A stretch of DNA of 64,000 nucleotides, from NCBI RefSeq assembly GCF_002858925.1, contig NZ_PJRS01000046.1:1-64000 (forward strand). Direction: 5' to 3'. The position numbers and the translations under genes are program-made. Below, piece after piece: positions 50,152 to 59,365 of the stretch. Position 1 is the first letter of the stretch. The number at the start of each line of letters is the position of its first letter. The notes under the pieces are model-generated. The model was not told the origin of the DNA. It saw only the letters and a program-made list of their open reading frames with translations, and did no database searches. This stretch comes from Caulobacter zeae. Lineage in GTDB: Bacteria; Pseudomonadota; Alphaproteobacteria; Caulobacterales; Caulobacteraceae.

Positions 50152-51048
50152 CTAAGTCAGCCGGTACCCCTTGGCCTCGATCACCGGCGGCAGCTCCTCG
50201 CGGCCCAGCGAGAACAGCAGGTCGCGCTCGATCGTGCGGACCATGGCGTCCAGCGGCAGGTCGTTGTCCTCCAGGCCGAACGGGTCCTCCAGCTGGTCGC
50301 CCAGGGCGTCGAGGCCGAAGAAGGTATAGCCGATCAGTAGCACCAGGGCCGGCGTCCACCAGCCTAAGGCGTGGGCCAGGGCGAACGGCAGCAGCAGGCA
50401 GAAGACGTGCGCCGTACGGTGCAGCATCAGCGAATAGGAGAAGGGCGACGGCGTGGCCTTGATCCGTTCGCACGCGGCCTGGACGTGGCTGAGCTCGGTC
50501 AGCCGGGTCTCCAGCACCGACAGGTGGATCGGGGTCACAGCGCCCAGCCCCTCCAGCCGGGCGCAGTCGGCGCCGACGGCGGCCAGCGCCGCGTCGGTCG
50601 GATTGGGCGCGGCCGCTATGCCCGGAACCTCGCGCCAGCGCGCGATCGCCGCCCGTTCGTCCTTGCCCCGCAGGCGCGCCGCCAGCCCGCCGGCGAAGCC
50701 CGCCAGGCCCAGCAGCAGCGGCTCGCGCTGCTCGGCCGGCAGCCCTTGCGTCTGCCGCGCGAAGCTGCGGGCGGCGATGATCAGGCCGCCCCAGAGCTTC
50801 CGCGCCTCCCACCAGCGGTCGTAGCAGGCGTTGTTCCGGAAGCTCATGAAGATCGACAGCGACAGGCCGATCAGCGTGAAGGGCAGCGCGTTCAACCGCT
50901 CCAGCGCCGCAGGCCAGCGCTGGGCCGTCAGCACCGCGCCGATGGACACCAAAAGCAGCACCGCCAGCCTTCCAGCGATGCTGGGCAGGATCGAGCCACG
51001 CAGGGCGAAGGCGATTTCGAAAAGGCCAGCGCGACGCCCTACGATCAT
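50152..51048 (-). CDS. Bestrophin-like channel protein
   Basis: The 298-residue membrane protein has FRNNACYDRWWEARKLWGGLI near residue 70, the bestrophin/YneE mark, and the cytosolic motif LEDPFGLEDNDLPLDAM near residue 255. Four main hydrophobic stretches include SILPSIAGRLAVLLLVSIGAV and AHVFCLLLPFALAHALGWW. Bacterial homologues form pentameric ion channels, some cation selective. Cell role unknown. Confidence 0.87.
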   Translation of the reverse strand: MIVGRRAGLFEIAFALRGSILPSIAGRLAVLLLVSIGAVLTAQRWPAALERLNALPFTLIGLSLSIFMSFRNNACYDRWWEARKLWGGLIIAARSFARQTQGLPAEQREPLLLGLAGFAGGLAARLRGKDERAAIARWREVPGIAAAPNPTDAALAAVGADCARLEGLGAVTPIHLSVLETRLTELSHVQAACERIKATPSPFSYSLMLHRTAHVFCLLLPFALAHALGWWTPALVLLIGYTFFGLDALGDQLEDPFGLEDNDLPLDAMVRTIERDLLFSLGREELPPVIEAKGYRLT

Positions 51049-51149
51049 GATCCCGCTCCGTCTGAGGGCGTCCGTTCGCAGGACCGCCGGTCAAAACCCC
51101 GAACGCCTCGCCCCAATTACGGGAGGGATGGAAGGGCGGCGCCCAATCC

Positions 51150-51752
51150 TCAGCCCTTGCGCCGCACGAACCGCAGCGCCGTGTGGGTCTTGGAGAAGGC
51201 GCAGACCTTGGTGTCGACCAAGCCGACGCCCCGCGCGGCCGCCATGACATCGACGTCCTTAAGCGGCGCGGTCTTGCCCTTCTGAGAGACGACCCAGATC
51301 GCGCCCTTCTCGGCCAGCGCCCCTTGCAGGTCCTCCAGCCGGTCGAGCTGCCCCAGGTCGTCGGCGGCCAGGAACAGCAGGTCCAGGTCCTCGAAGTCCT
51401 CGCCGGGTCCGATCTCGGCCTCGACGCGGTCGGCCAGTTCGTCGAGGAAGGCCTCGTCGTCGACGCCGTCGACCGCCACCTTCATGCCCGGCTTGACGCC
51501 CAGCTTGTCCAGCCGCGTGGGCGGATTGAGGATGGCGTGCACCCACTTTTCGGCCTGGCCGGGATCGAGGCTGAAGCGCGTGCCGTCGGACAGGACGATG
51601 TCGTCGCCCTCGGCGCGGATATCCCGCAGGGCGTGGCCCTGATAGATGCCGCGTACGGCTCCGCGGAAGATTAGCTTGGGCGGCTCCCACAGGAGCTTGC
51701 CGTCGCTTTCGCCGTCGCTGAGCTGGCCCCAGGCCCGCGCTTCCTTGCCCAT
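51150..51752 (-). CDS. DUF3052-like protein
   Basis: The 200-residue soluble protein has an N-terminal half with LLWEPPKLIFRGAVRGIYQG and a C-terminal DUF3052-like half: LDKLGVKPGMKVAV, DLLFLAADDLGQL, LAEKGAIWVVSQKGK, DVMAAARGVGLVDTKVCAFS and THTALRFVRRK. The function of DUF3052 is unknown. It lies three bases after the enoyl-CoA hydratase stop and is probably co-transcribed. Confidence 0.75.
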   Translation of the reverse strand: MGKEARAWGQLSDGESDGKLLWEPPKLIFRGAVRGIYQGHALRDIRAEGDDIVLSDGTRFSLDPGQAEKWVHAILNPPTRLDKLGVKPGMKVAVDGVDDEAFLDELADRVEAEIGPGEDFEDLDLLFLAADDLGQLDRLEDLQGALAEKGAIWVVSQKGKTAPLKDVDVMAAARGVGLVDTKVCAFSKTHTALRFVRRKG

Positions 51753-51755
51753 GCC

Positions 51756-52559
51756 TCAGGCGCCCCGGAACGTGGGTTGGCGCTTTTCGAGAATGGCGTC
51801 GACGCCTTCCATGTGATCCTCGGTGTGGTGGGCGATGGCCTGAGCGGCGGCGCTCATCTCCATCAGGGTGTCGTAGCTCGCCGTCTGGCCGTGCTTGAGC
51901 AGACTCTTGGCCATGCGCAAGGCGTGAGGCGGTTGCTGGGCGATCCGCTCGGCCAGGGCCAGGGCCTCGCCCATCAGGTCGGCCGAGGGCACGGCGCGGC
52001 TGATCAGGCCCCACTCGGCCGCCTTGGCCGCGTCGATGACGTCGCCGGTGAACAGAAGCTCGGCCGCGCGGCTCATGCCTACGGTGCGCGGCATCAGCCA
52101 GGCGCCGCCGTCGCCGGGGATCAAGCCGAGCTTGAGGAAGGTCACGCCGAACTTGGCCGTATCGGCGGCGATGCGGATGTCGGTCATGCAGGCCACGTCG
52201 CAGCCCAGGCCGATGGCCGCGCCGTTGACCGCCGCGATCGACGGGACCTCCAGGCCGTAGATGGCCCGCACGATGCGGTGGATGTTCTTGCGGTAGCCGT
52301 CGCGCACGGCCACGCCGTTGCCGCCGAAGGCGCCCTCGCGGGCCTTCATCGCCTTGACGTCGCCGCCCGCCGAGAAGGCCTTGCCCGCGCCGGTCAGGAT
52401 CACGCAGCGGATCTCCTGGTCGTCGTTGATCGCCTCGCAGGCGGCCGCCACCTGGTCGCCGTCGCCCGGCGCGCCCAGAGCGTTCATCGCCTCGGGACGG
52501 TTGAGGGTGAGGATGGCGACATGGCCGCGCTTCTCGGTGAGGACCAGCGGTTGGGTCAT
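51756..52559 (-). CDS. Enoyl-CoA hydratase/isomerase family protein
   Basis: The start MTQPLVLTEKRGHVAILTLNRPEAMNAL at 52559 gives 267 residues, the normal crotonase length; the longer frame lacks support. The oxyanion-hole segments are AFSAGGDVKAM and NGAAIGLGCDVACMTDIRIA, and the C-terminal crotonase helix is present. The second catalytic position reads FLKLGLIPGDGGAWLMPR. It likely hydrates or isomerises acyl-CoA. The first gene of a pair with a DUF3052 gene. Confidence 0.9.
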   Translation of the reverse strand: MTQPLVLTEKRGHVAILTLNRPEAMNALGAPGDGDQVAAACEAINDDQEIRCVILTGAGKAFSAGGDVKAMKAREGAFGGNGVAVRDGYRKNIHRIVRAIYGLEVPSIAAVNGAAIGLGCDVACMTDIRIAADTAKFGVTFLKLGLIPGDGGAWLMPRTVGMSRAAELLFTGDVIDAAKAAEWGLISRAVPSADLMGEALALAERIAQQPPHALRMAKSLLKHGQTASYDTLMEMSAAAQAIAHHTEDHMEGVDAILEKRQPTFRGA

Positions 52560-52792
52560 GGGTGTGGGGCGCTCCTGCTCGTCTTGTTTTTCCCACTGCA
52601 TAAAGGCTTTCGGCCAGGGAGGGAAACGGCCCGGCGACGCTCTCGCCTCGCGGGCGGCGCCATCACGGCGGCGTGACCGCTCGTGCGTGCAGCAACACAT
52701 TTCTGAGGACCAACACGCGAAATCGATTGGCGAGAACTGAAAGTTCGGGTTGTAGTCTTGTAAGGGACGACAGCGGATTGGCGTTAAGTGCA

Positions 52793-53155
52793 GTGAAACG
52801 GTCCCAAGGCCACGCGCTCATCATCGAGGACGAGATCCTCATCGCGCTCGAGGTCGAGGCCCTCCTGGCCGCCCAGGGCTATTCAAGCTTCGACATCGCC
52901 GACAGTCCGCAGGAAGCCCTGACCTGCGCCCTGGCCCGCGCGCCCGACCTGATCACCGCCGACTTCCGCATCATCGGCGGCACGGGGCTGGAGGCGGTCG
53001 AGGCCATCGAGGCCAAGCTGGGGCGCATCCCGACGGTGTTCGTCACCGGCAACGCCAACCAGTTGGCCGACGCCCGCCGCACCATCGTCGACAAGCCGAT
53101 CTCGCCCCGCCGCCTGGCCGAGGCGTGCCAGCAGGCCCTGGACCGCCGGGCCTGA
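52793..53155 (+). CDS. Single-domain response regulator
   Basis: No ATG fits; GTG 52793 gives 120 residues, and TTG 52778 is possible. The receiver fold is clear: ALIIEDEILIALEVEALLAAQGY, phosphoacceptor Asp in LITADFRIIGGTG near residue 55, the Thr in VFVTGNA and the Lys in VDKPISPRRL. There is no output domain. The FVTGNA segment is near that of FATGUY-type stand-alone receivers of alphaproteobacteria, which act in the general stress response. A histidine kinase partner is not in the window. Confidence 0.82.
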   Translation: MKRSQGHALIIEDEILIALEVEALLAAQGYSSFDIADSPQEALTCALARAPDLITADFRIIGGTGLEAVEAIEAKLGRIPTVFVTGNANQLADARRTIVDKPISPRRLAEACQQALDRRA

Positions 53156-53204
53156 CAGGCGCGGCCTGCCGCTGCTAGGCTCCCCGCCGAACGGGAGACG
53201 GCGC

Positions 53205-53819
53205 ATGGCGATCATCGACACCCTGGAAGCGCTGGAGGCGATCTACAGCCCGGCGCCCGTCGCGGCCTCCACCGCCAAGGTCAGCGATCGGCTGACCCCC
53301 GACTATCGCCGCCTGGTCGAGGCCTCGCCGTTCCTGGCGCTCGCAACGGTCGGCCCCGAGGGCCTGGATTGCAGCCCGCGCGGCGACGCCCACGGCCTGG
53401 TGACCATCGCCGACGACCGCACGCTGATCCTGCCCGACCGGCGCGGCAACAACCGCATCGACTCCTTACGCAACATCGTCCGCGACCCGCGCGTGGCGCT
53501 GCTGTTCCTGATTCCCGGCTCGGGCACGACCTTCCGGGTCAACGGCCGCGCGGCGATCAGCGCCGACGCGGACCTGCTGGCGGGGCTGGCGGTCGACGGC
53601 AAGACCCCGCGCACGGCGGTGATCGTCACCATCGAGGAATGTTACTTTCAGTGCGCTCGGGCGGTGATGCGGGCCGGGCTGTGGAACGCCGAGGCCCAGG
53701 TCGACGCCAAGAGCCTGCCCAGCGCCGGGGCGATGCTGGCCTCCATTACCGACGGCGAGGTCGGCGGACCGACCTATGACGAGACCTGGCCCGCGCGGGC
53801 GGCCGCGTCGATGTGGTGA
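53205..53819 (+). CDS. PPOX-type flavin protein (MSMEG_1061-like)
   Basis: The 204-residue protein has ASPFLALATVGPEGLDCSPRGDAHGLV, the split-barrel FMN-binding strand pair, then LILPDRRGNNRIDSLRNIVRDPRVALLFLIPG and RVNGRAAIS. A C-terminal IEECYFQCARAVMRAGLWN also fits this pyridoxamine phosphate oxidase-like subfamily. Reaction unknown; members bind FMN or F420. The start follows the receiver gene by 49 bp. Confidence 0.85.
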   Translation: MAIIDTLEALEAIYSPAPVAASTAKVSDRLTPDYRRLVEASPFLALATVGPEGLDCSPRGDAHGLVTIADDRTLILPDRRGNNRIDSLRNIVRDPRVALLFLIPGSGTTFRVNGRAAISADADLLAGLAVDGKTPRTAVIVTIEECYFQCARAVMRAGLWNAEAQVDAKSLPSAGAMLASITDGEVGGPTYDETWPARAAASMW

Positions 53820-53826
53820 GCTCAGG

Positions 53827-53960
53827 GAACCTCCCCCTGTGGGGGAGGCGATCGCGCAGCGATCGGTGGGGGGCGTGGCTGCGAGGGCGGCCAACACCTC
53901 GAAAGCTGAAAACGTCCCCCCCGCCGGCCTTCGGCCGCCTCCCCCACAGGGGGAGGTTCC
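53827..53960. repeat. Family A paired hairpin repeat, copy 9, reversed orientation
   Basis: Here the left arm carries the CGATCGCGCAGCGATCG inner hairpin and the right arm the GGCCTTCGGCC type, the opposite of copies 1 and 2. Outer arms are GAACCTCCCCCTGTGGGGGAGG and its inverse. Confidence 0.85.
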
Positions 53961-54069
53961 TCGGACTTCGGCGCTGACCCGATCTCCCCGCGCAAAATGG
54001 ATTGTCACCGGTGTCATGGTTCGTGCTAGCCATGGCGCAAGCTCGTCAGAAGCGCCGGAGGAACACCCC

Positions 54070-55686
54070 ATGGATCGTCGCAGCCTGCTGCTGGCCGCCG
54101 GCGCGGCGGCCGCCGCCAGCGCCCTGCCCGCTCACGCCGCCAAGCCCGCCGGCCCCGCCCGCTCGCCGATCGTGACCACCGCCGCCGGCAAGGTGCGGGG
54201 CGCGACCACCGCCGACGGCGTCCACGTGTTCAAGGGCTTGCGCTATGGGGCCGACACCGGCGGGGAGGGTCGCTTCGCCCCGCCCCGCAAGCCCCAGCCC
54301 TGGACCGGCGTCGCCGACGCCCTGGCCTATGGCGCGGCCTCGATGCAGACCGGCAAGGGCGAGGAAGGCGAGACCCTCTCGGAAGACTGCCTGTTCCTCA
54401 ACGTCTGGACCCCGGCCAAGGCGTCCAAGACGGGCCTCGCCGACGGCGGCAAGCGGCCGGTGATGTTCTACATCCACGGCGGCGCCTACAACGGCGGTTC
54501 GGGGGGCAGTCCCTGGTACGAAGGGACCAAGCTGGCCAAGCGCGGCGACGTCGTGGTGGTCACCGTCAACCACCGCCTGAACGCCTTCGGCTATCTCTAC
54601 CTGGCCCGCCTGTTCGACGACCCCGGCGTCGCCGACAGCGGCAATGTCGGCCAGCTGGACATGGTGCTCGCCTTGCAATGGGTGCGCGACAACATCGAGG
54701 CCTTCGGCGGCGATCCGGGCCGGGTCATGCTGTTCGGGCAGTCAGGCGGCGGGGCCAAGATCGCCACCCTGCTGGCCATGCCGGCCGCCAAGGGCCTGTT
54801 CCACCGCGCCGCCACCATGAGCGGCCAGCAGGTCACCGCCGCCGGCCCGTTCAATGCGACCAAGCGGGCCAAGCTGTTCCTGGAGAAGCTGGGGATCAAC
54901 GACCTGGCGACCCTGCGCGCCCTGCCCGCCGACCAGCTGCTGAACGGGCTGAAGGCGATCGATCCCGTGGCCGGATCGGGCGGGGTCTATATGGGCCCGG
55001 TGCTGGACGAGCGGTCGCTGACCCGTCACCCGTTCTTCCCCGACGCGGCGCCCCAGGGCCTGGACGTGCCGCTGATCTGCGGCAACACCCATGACGAGAC
55101 GCGCGGCTTCGTCGGCTCCGATCCCAAGGTGTTCGACATGACCTGGGCCCAGGTGGTCGAAAAGCTGCCGTCCCAGTTCAACGCGCGCATCGACATCGAC
55201 CCGGCCACGGTGGTGGCGGCCTATCGCCGGATGTACCCGCACTACTCGCCGTCGGACGTCTATTTCGCCGCCTCTACGGCGGGGCGTTCGTGGAAGGCGG
55301 CGATCCTGCAGGCCGAGGCCCGCGCGCCCACCCGCGCGCCGGCCTGGGTCTATCAACTCGACTGGAAATCGCCCAAGGACGGCGGGATCTGGGGCGCGCC
55401 CCACACGCTGGATATCTGCCTGGTGTTCGGCACGCTGGACGCCAAGGGCGCGATCGTGGGGACCGACGCCCGCAGCCAGGCCATGTCCGACACCATGATG
55501 GACGCCTTCGTCGCCTTCGCCCGCACCGGCGATCCCAACTGCGCGGCGATCCCCAGGTGGGAGCCCTACACCCTGCCCCGCCGCCAGACCCTGGTGTTCG
55601 ACGAGACCACCCGCATGGCCGACGACCCCCGCGGCGGCGAACGCGAGCTGTTCAACAAGGTGCCGTTCACGCAGTTCGGGACGTAA
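54070..55686 (+). CDS. Exported type B carboxylesterase
   Basis: ATG 54070 has CGGAGG upstream and gives 538 residues. A Tat-like signal (MDRRSLLLAAGAAAAASALPAHA) starts it. The carboxylesterase domain has GLRYGADTGGEGRFAPP, SEDCLFLNVWTP, the oxyanion stretch YIHGGAYNGGSGG and the nucleophile elbow FGQSGGGAK near residue 220. The His region is GAPHTLDICLVFG. It probably hydrolyses esters in the periplasm. Substrate unknown. Confidence 0.9.
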   Translation: MDRRSLLLAAGAAAAASALPAHAAKPAGPARSPIVTTAAGKVRGATTADGVHVFKGLRYGADTGGEGRFAPPRKPQPWTGVADALAYGAASMQTGKGEEGETLSEDCLFLNVWTPAKASKTGLADGGKRPVMFYIHGGAYNGGSGGSPWYEGTKLAKRGDVVVVTVNHRLNAFGYLYLARLFDDPGVADSGNVGQLDMVLALQWVRDNIEAFGGDPGRVMLFGQSGGGAKIATLLAMPAAKGLFHRAATMSGQQVTAAGPFNATKRAKLFLEKLGINDLATLRALPADQLLNGLKAIDPVAGSGGVYMGPVLDERSLTRHPFFPDAAPQGLDVPLICGNTHDETRGFVGSDPKVFDMTWAQVVEKLPSQFNARIDIDPATVVAAYRRMYPHYSPSDVYFAASTAGRSWKAAILQAEARAPTRAPAWVYQLDWKSPKDGGIWGAPHTLDICLVFGTLDAKGAIVGTDARSQAMSDTMMDAFVAFARTGDPNCAAIPRWEPYTLPRRQTLVFDETTRMADDPRGGERELFNKVPFTQFGT

Positions 55687-55705
55687 ACTCGATCCCTACA
55701 ACGGG

Positions 55706-55872
55706 TAACCTCTCCCATAGGGAGAGGGAGGGGCCCATGCGCAGCATGGGAGGGTGAGGGGTTACACCCTCACCGCATTGCCCTGGATCGTGCCGACACG
55801 CCAGCCAACCTCATAACCCCTCATCCTCCCACGCCTGCGGCGCGGGCCCCTCCTTCCCCTCTGGGAGAAGGT
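55706..55872. repeat. Family C intergenic repeat, copy 1
   Basis: The left half ACCTCTCCCATAGGGAGAGGGAGGGGCCC continues with ATGCGCAGCAT. The right half ends CACGCCTGCGGCGCGGGCCCCTCCTTCCCCTCTGGGAGAAGGT. The halves are inverted, with the GTGAGGGGTTACACCCTCAC stretch inside. It lies between convergent genes. Confidence 0.8.
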
Positions 55873-55877
55873 GAAAC

Positions 55878-56282
55878 TTAGGCCGCCACTTCGCCCTCTT
55901 CGTCCTCATCCTCGTCGTCGAAGTCCTCTTCGTCCGGCCCCAGGGCCAGGTCGCGGAGGAGTTCGATCTGGTCGGCGACGTCGGCGGTGATCTCGTCGTC
56001 GATCCCGGCGGCTTCGAGGGCTGCGGCCAGGTGGCCGATGATCAGGTCGAGCTCGTCGTCCTCCAGCGCATTGGCGCCGAACCACACCTGAGCCAGTTCA
56101 AGGTCGCCGCGGGCCTCGCCGGCCTCGGGATCGAGGGCGCCGGCCACCACGGCGCGGGCGCCGGGCGGGATCTCGCCGCCGAACAGGCCGGAAAGCCGCG
56201 CGTCGCCCTGGGCGCGCTGGAAGAAGTCGTCGATCACCGACTGGGCGGCGGCCTCGCCGCCGATGCGTTCATAGGCGCTCAT
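55878..56282 (-). CDS. Truncated-haemoglobin-like protein lacking the haem histidine
   Basis: The start M 56282 has GTGAGGAC upstream and gives 134 residues. SAYERIGGEAAAQSVIDDFFQRA is the opening of group 1 truncated haemoglobins. EDDELDLIIGHLAAALEAAGI and a final ADVADQIELLRDLAL fit their last helices. The proximal His expected just before the EDDE segment is replaced (F68 by alignment), and the only His is H84. The C-terminal 18 residues are very acidic. It probably does not bind haem in the usual way. Function unknown. Confidence 0.68.
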   Translation of the reverse strand: MSAYERIGGEAAAQSVIDDFFQRAQGDARLSGLFGGEIPPGARAVVAGALDPEAGEARGDLELAQVWFGANALEDDELDLIIGHLAAALEAAGIDDEITADVADQIELLRDLALGPDEEDFDDEDEDEEGEVAA

Positions 56283-56383
56283 GCCGTCCTCACGAGGTCT
56301 GGGGAACGGCTGGAACGCTAACACGGGTCGCTCAATCGCTGCGTGAACCCTGGGCGATGGTTTCGTGACAGGACCCGGAAACG

Positions 56384-56410
56384 AAAAACGCCCCGCCTTT
56401 CGGCGGGGCG
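56384..56410 (-). terminator. Rho-independent terminator of carA
   Basis: On the minus strand CGCCCCGCC-GAAA-GGCGGGGCG is followed by TTTTT. It lies 22 nt after the carA stop. Confidence 0.9.
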
Positions 56411-56431
56411 CTTGATCCTACTTCGCGCTGT

Positions 56432-57598
56432 TTACTTCGCTTGGTCCATCAGGCCGGCGAAGCGCTCGAAGATGTAGAGGCTGTCGGTCGGGCCGGGCGA
56501 GGCTTCCGGGTGGTGCTGGACGCTGAACACCGGCTTGTCCTTCAGGGCGATGCCGGCGTTGGTGCCGTCGAACAGCGAGACGTGGGTCTCCTGCACCGGC
56601 TCAGGCAGGCTTTCGCTGTCGACGGTGAAGCCGTGGTTCATCGACACGATCTCGACCTTGCCGGTGGTCAGGTCCTTGACCGGGTGGTTGGCGCCGTGGT
56701 GGCCCTGTTCCATCTTCACGGTCTTGGCGCCGAGAGCCAGGGCCAGCATCTGGTGGCCAAGGCAGATGCCGAACACCGGCTTGCCGCTGGCGACCAGCTT
56801 CTGGATTTCCGGCACGGCGTACTCGCCGGTGGCGGCCGGGTCGCCCGGGCCGTTGGACAGCAGAACACCGTCGGGGTTGCGGGCCAGGATGTCTTCGGCC
56901 GAGGTGCTGGCCGGAACGACGGTGGCGCGGGCGCCCACGTGAGCCAGGGCGCGCAGGATGTTGCGCTTCACGCCGTAGTCGATGACCACCACTTCGTACT
57001 TGGGGGTCTCGAGCTTGGCGTAGCCGGCGGGCCACGACCACAGGCCCTCGTCCCAGGTGAAGGTCTGGGTGGTCGAGGCGTCCTTGGCCAGGTCCAGGCC
57101 GACGACGCCCGACCAGTCGCGGGCCTTGGCCTTCAGGGCGTCGAGGTCGAACTTGCCGTCCGGCGCATGGGCGATGACGCCGTGCGGCATGCCGGTCTCG
57201 CGGATCTTGCGGGTCAGGGCGCGGGTGTCGACGCCGGCCAGGCCGACGACGCCGCGGCGCTGCATCCAGCCGTCGAAGTCGCTGTTGGCGCGCCAGTTGG
57301 CCGGATCGGTCGGGACGTCGCGGAAGATCGCGCCGCGGGCGGCCGTCTCGGCCACGCCGGTGACCTGCTCGACGTCTTCGCTGTTCGTGCCGACATTGCC
57401 GATGTGCGGGAAGGTGAAGGCCACGATCTGGGCCATGTAGGACGGATCGGTCAGAATTTCCTGGTAACCGGTCATGGCGGTGTTGAAGCACACCTCGCCG
57501 ACCGCGTCGCCGACCGCGCCGCAGCCCACGCCCTGCAGGACGGTGCCGTCGGCCAAAACCAGAACGCCGGTGACGCCGGGGAGAAGGTCTTGGGACAT
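56432..57598 (-). CDS. carA: Carbamoyl phosphate synthase small subunit
   Basis: The 388-residue protein has an N-terminal CPSase domain ([37 protein letters not shown]) and a C-terminal class I glutamine amidotransferase domain. The latter has LLSNGPGDP, the nucleophile in [15 protein letters not shown], and the His/Glu pair in [10 protein letters not shown]. It releases ammonia from glutamine for carbamoyl phosphate, feeding arginine and pyrimidines. carB is not adjacent. Confidence 0.97.
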   Translation of the reverse strand: MSQDLLPGVTGVLVLADGTVLQGVGCGAVGDAVGEVCFNTAMTGYQEILTDPSYMAQIVAFTFPHIGNVGTNSEDVEQVTGVAETAARGAIFRDVPTDPANWRANSDFDGWMQRRGVVGLAGVDTRALTRKIRETGMPHGVIAHAPDGKFDLDALKAKARDWSGVVGLDLAKDASTTQTFTWDEGLWSWPAGYAKLETPKYEVVVIDYGVKRNILRALAHVGARATVVPASTSAEDILARNPDGVLLSNGPGDPAATGEYAVPEIQKLVASGKPVFGICLGHQMLALALGAKTVKMEQGHHGANHPVKDLTTGKVEIVSMNHGFTVDSESLPEPVQETHVSLFDGTNAGIALKDKPVFSVQHHPEASPGPTDSLYIFERFAGLMDQAK

Positions 57599-57841
57599 CT
57601 CGAGAAGCGCCTCCAGAACGCGTGGTTATTGTTGCAAAAAGGCGGGCCAGGGAGAACCCCGCCCGCCGCGCAAACGGCGGGGTGTTTAGGGGTCGTGGGC
57701 GGGGGGGTCAACCCCTCGGATCACGGCTTTTCGCGACCCGCCCCACATTCCCGTGATCTCCCAACGCGCCCCCTCGCGCGGACGCCCCTCAAGCCCTTAT
57801 GGTGCGGGGCTTCAACGCATAAGAACACGGGAGGACGGCCC

Positions 57842-58141
57842 TTGCTCGAACTGCGCCCCAACTGCGAGTGCTGCGACCGCGACCTGCCGCCCCACAGCGG
57901 CGAGGCCCGGATCTGCACCTTCGAGTGCACCTTCTGCGCCGACTGCGCGGAAACCCGATTCCACGGCGTCTGCCCCAATTGCGAGGGCGACCTGGTGGCC
58001 CGGCCGATCCGCCCGGACAGCAAGCTGCACCGCTTTCCCGCCTCGCTGCGGCGGGTCACCAAGGCTCACACGGCCTACGCCAAGCCCCGGCCTCCCGTCG
58101 GCCCCGGCAGCGGTCGCGACGGCTGGAGTGTGACCCTTTAG
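57842..58141 (+). CDS. DUF1272 zinc-ribbon-like protein
   Basis: TTG 57842 has GGGAGG upstream at good spacing and gives 99 residues. LELRPNCECCDRDLPP, ARICTFECTFCADCAE and GVCPNCEGDLVARPIRP fit DUF1272, a family with ten or so Cys that likely binds two zinc ions. Function is unknown. The C-terminal third is a non-conserved basic tail. Confidence 0.83.
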   Translation: MLELRPNCECCDRDLPPHSGEARICTFECTFCADCAETRFHGVCPNCEGDLVARPIRPDSKLHRFPASLRRVTKAHTAYAKPRPPVGPGSGRDGWSVTL

Positions 58142-58244
58142 GCGCACCCTGGATCAATCGGTCGCACGCCTGCATCCACCGGCGGTTCAGGCCCGTTAAC
58201 TCGTCAGGCCCCACAAGCTTGGGCTTAAACGAGGAGATGGAATC

Positions 58245-58403
58245 ATGACCGCCGCCGTCCACGATCGAGCCGCCCCGAAGCGCGCGCCGAAGATCGCCTG
58301 GACGCGCCTTCCGGGTCAGTCGCTGGCCGGCCAGGCGCTCGGCGTGATGCTGAGCGCGGGCGTGGTGATCAGCGGCGTGGTCTTCGTCGTCCTCAGCTTC
58401 TGA
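58245..58403 (+). CDS. Small 52-residue membrane protein
   Basis: ATG 58245 has GAGGAG upstream; the stop is at 58401-58403. The N-terminal half is basic (HDRAAPKRAPKIAWTRLPG). The C-terminal half is one hydrophobic helix (LGVMLSAGVVISGVVFVVLSF). The strong ribosome binding site supports it as real. No family recognised. Confidence 0.6.
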   Translation: MTAAVHDRAAPKRAPKIAWTRLPGQSLAGQALGVMLSAGVVISGVVFVVLSF

Positions 58404-58484
58404 ACCTTATCGCGAGCCGCCGATTGCCTTCGGCGTCAGGTCGTGCACCGTGCGGGCGCCTCTGTTCAGCAAGGAGCCCGCGCG

Positions 58485-59351
58485 ATGTGCGACGACGACA
58501 TCCATCCCGGCCTGGTTCATGATCCCCGCGTCTCGCGCCGCACCTTCGGCCTGATGACCGCCGCCGCCGGGGGCCTGGCCGCCACCGCCGCCCGCGCCGA
58601 CGACAAGGTCGTGGAGACCGACGTCACCATCAAGACGCCCGACGGCGAGGCCGACGCGGCCCTGTTCAAGCCGGCCGGCAAGGGCAAGCACCCCGCCGTG
58701 CTGATCTGGCCCGACGTCATGAGCCTGCGCCCCGTGTTCCGCGACATGGGTCGCCGCCTGGCCGCCGCCGGCTACGTGGTGCTGGTTCCCAACCTCTATT
58801 ATCGCGTGAAGAAGGCGCCGGTGATCGACGGGACCTTCAACTTCGCCAACCCCGAAGACCGGGCCAAGATCACGCCGCTGCGGGCCACGGTCACGCCCGA
58901 GGGCACGGACCGCGACGCCCTGGCCTACGTGGCCTTCCTCGACGCCCAGAAGGAAACCGACAAGGGCCGCAAGATCGGCGTGCAGGGCTACTGCATGGGC
59001 GGGCCGCTGTCGTTCCGCACCGCCGCCGCCGCGCCGGGCCGTATCGCCGCCGTCGCCAGCTTCCACGGCGGGGGCCTGGTCACGGCCGATCCCTCGAGCC
59101 CGCACCTGCTGATCCCGAAGACCCACGCCGAGTACCTGATCGAGGTCGCCGACAACGACGACAAGAAGGAGCCCGACGTGAAGGACAAGCTGAAGGCCGC
59201 CTTTGCCGAGGCCAAACGCCCGGCCAAGGTCGAGGTCTTCGAGGGCGCCGCCCACGGTTGGACGGTCAAGGGCAGCCAGGTCTACAACGAGGCCGCCGCC
59301 GAACAGGCCTGGACCAACCTGCTGGACCTCTACAAGCGCACGCTGCGCTGA
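58485..59351 (+). CDS. Exported dienelactone hydrolase family protein
   Basis: ATG 58485 has AAGGAG upstream and gives 288 residues. A Tat motif SRRTFGLMTAAAGG lies near residue 20. The domain has VLIWPDVMSLRPVFRDMGRRLAAAGYVVLVPNLYYR, the nucleophile elbow GYCMGG (Cys in place of Ser, as in dienelactone hydrolases), and the His in GAAHGW. Substrate unknown; the export signal suggests a periplasmic role rather than chlorocatechol degradation. Confidence 0.88.
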   Translation: MCDDDIHPGLVHDPRVSRRTFGLMTAAAGGLAATAARADDKVVETDVTIKTPDGEADAALFKPAGKGKHPAVLIWPDVMSLRPVFRDMGRRLAAAGYVVLVPNLYYRVKKAPVIDGTFNFANPEDRAKITPLRATVTPEGTDRDALAYVAFLDAQKETDKGRKIGVQGYCMGGPLSFRTAAAAPGRIAAVASFHGGGLVTADPSSPHLLIPKTHAEYLIEVADNDDKKEPDVKDKLKAAFAEAKRPAKVEVFEGAAHGWTVKGSQVYNEAAAEQAWTNLLDLYKRTLR

Positions 59352-59365
59352 TGTAGACGGAGGGG

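Noticed and set aside
57599-57841. Riboswitch or attenuator in the carA leader
   Set aside because: Only a G/C hairpin (about 57655-57680) is visible; no leader peptide or known riboswitch core could be seen.
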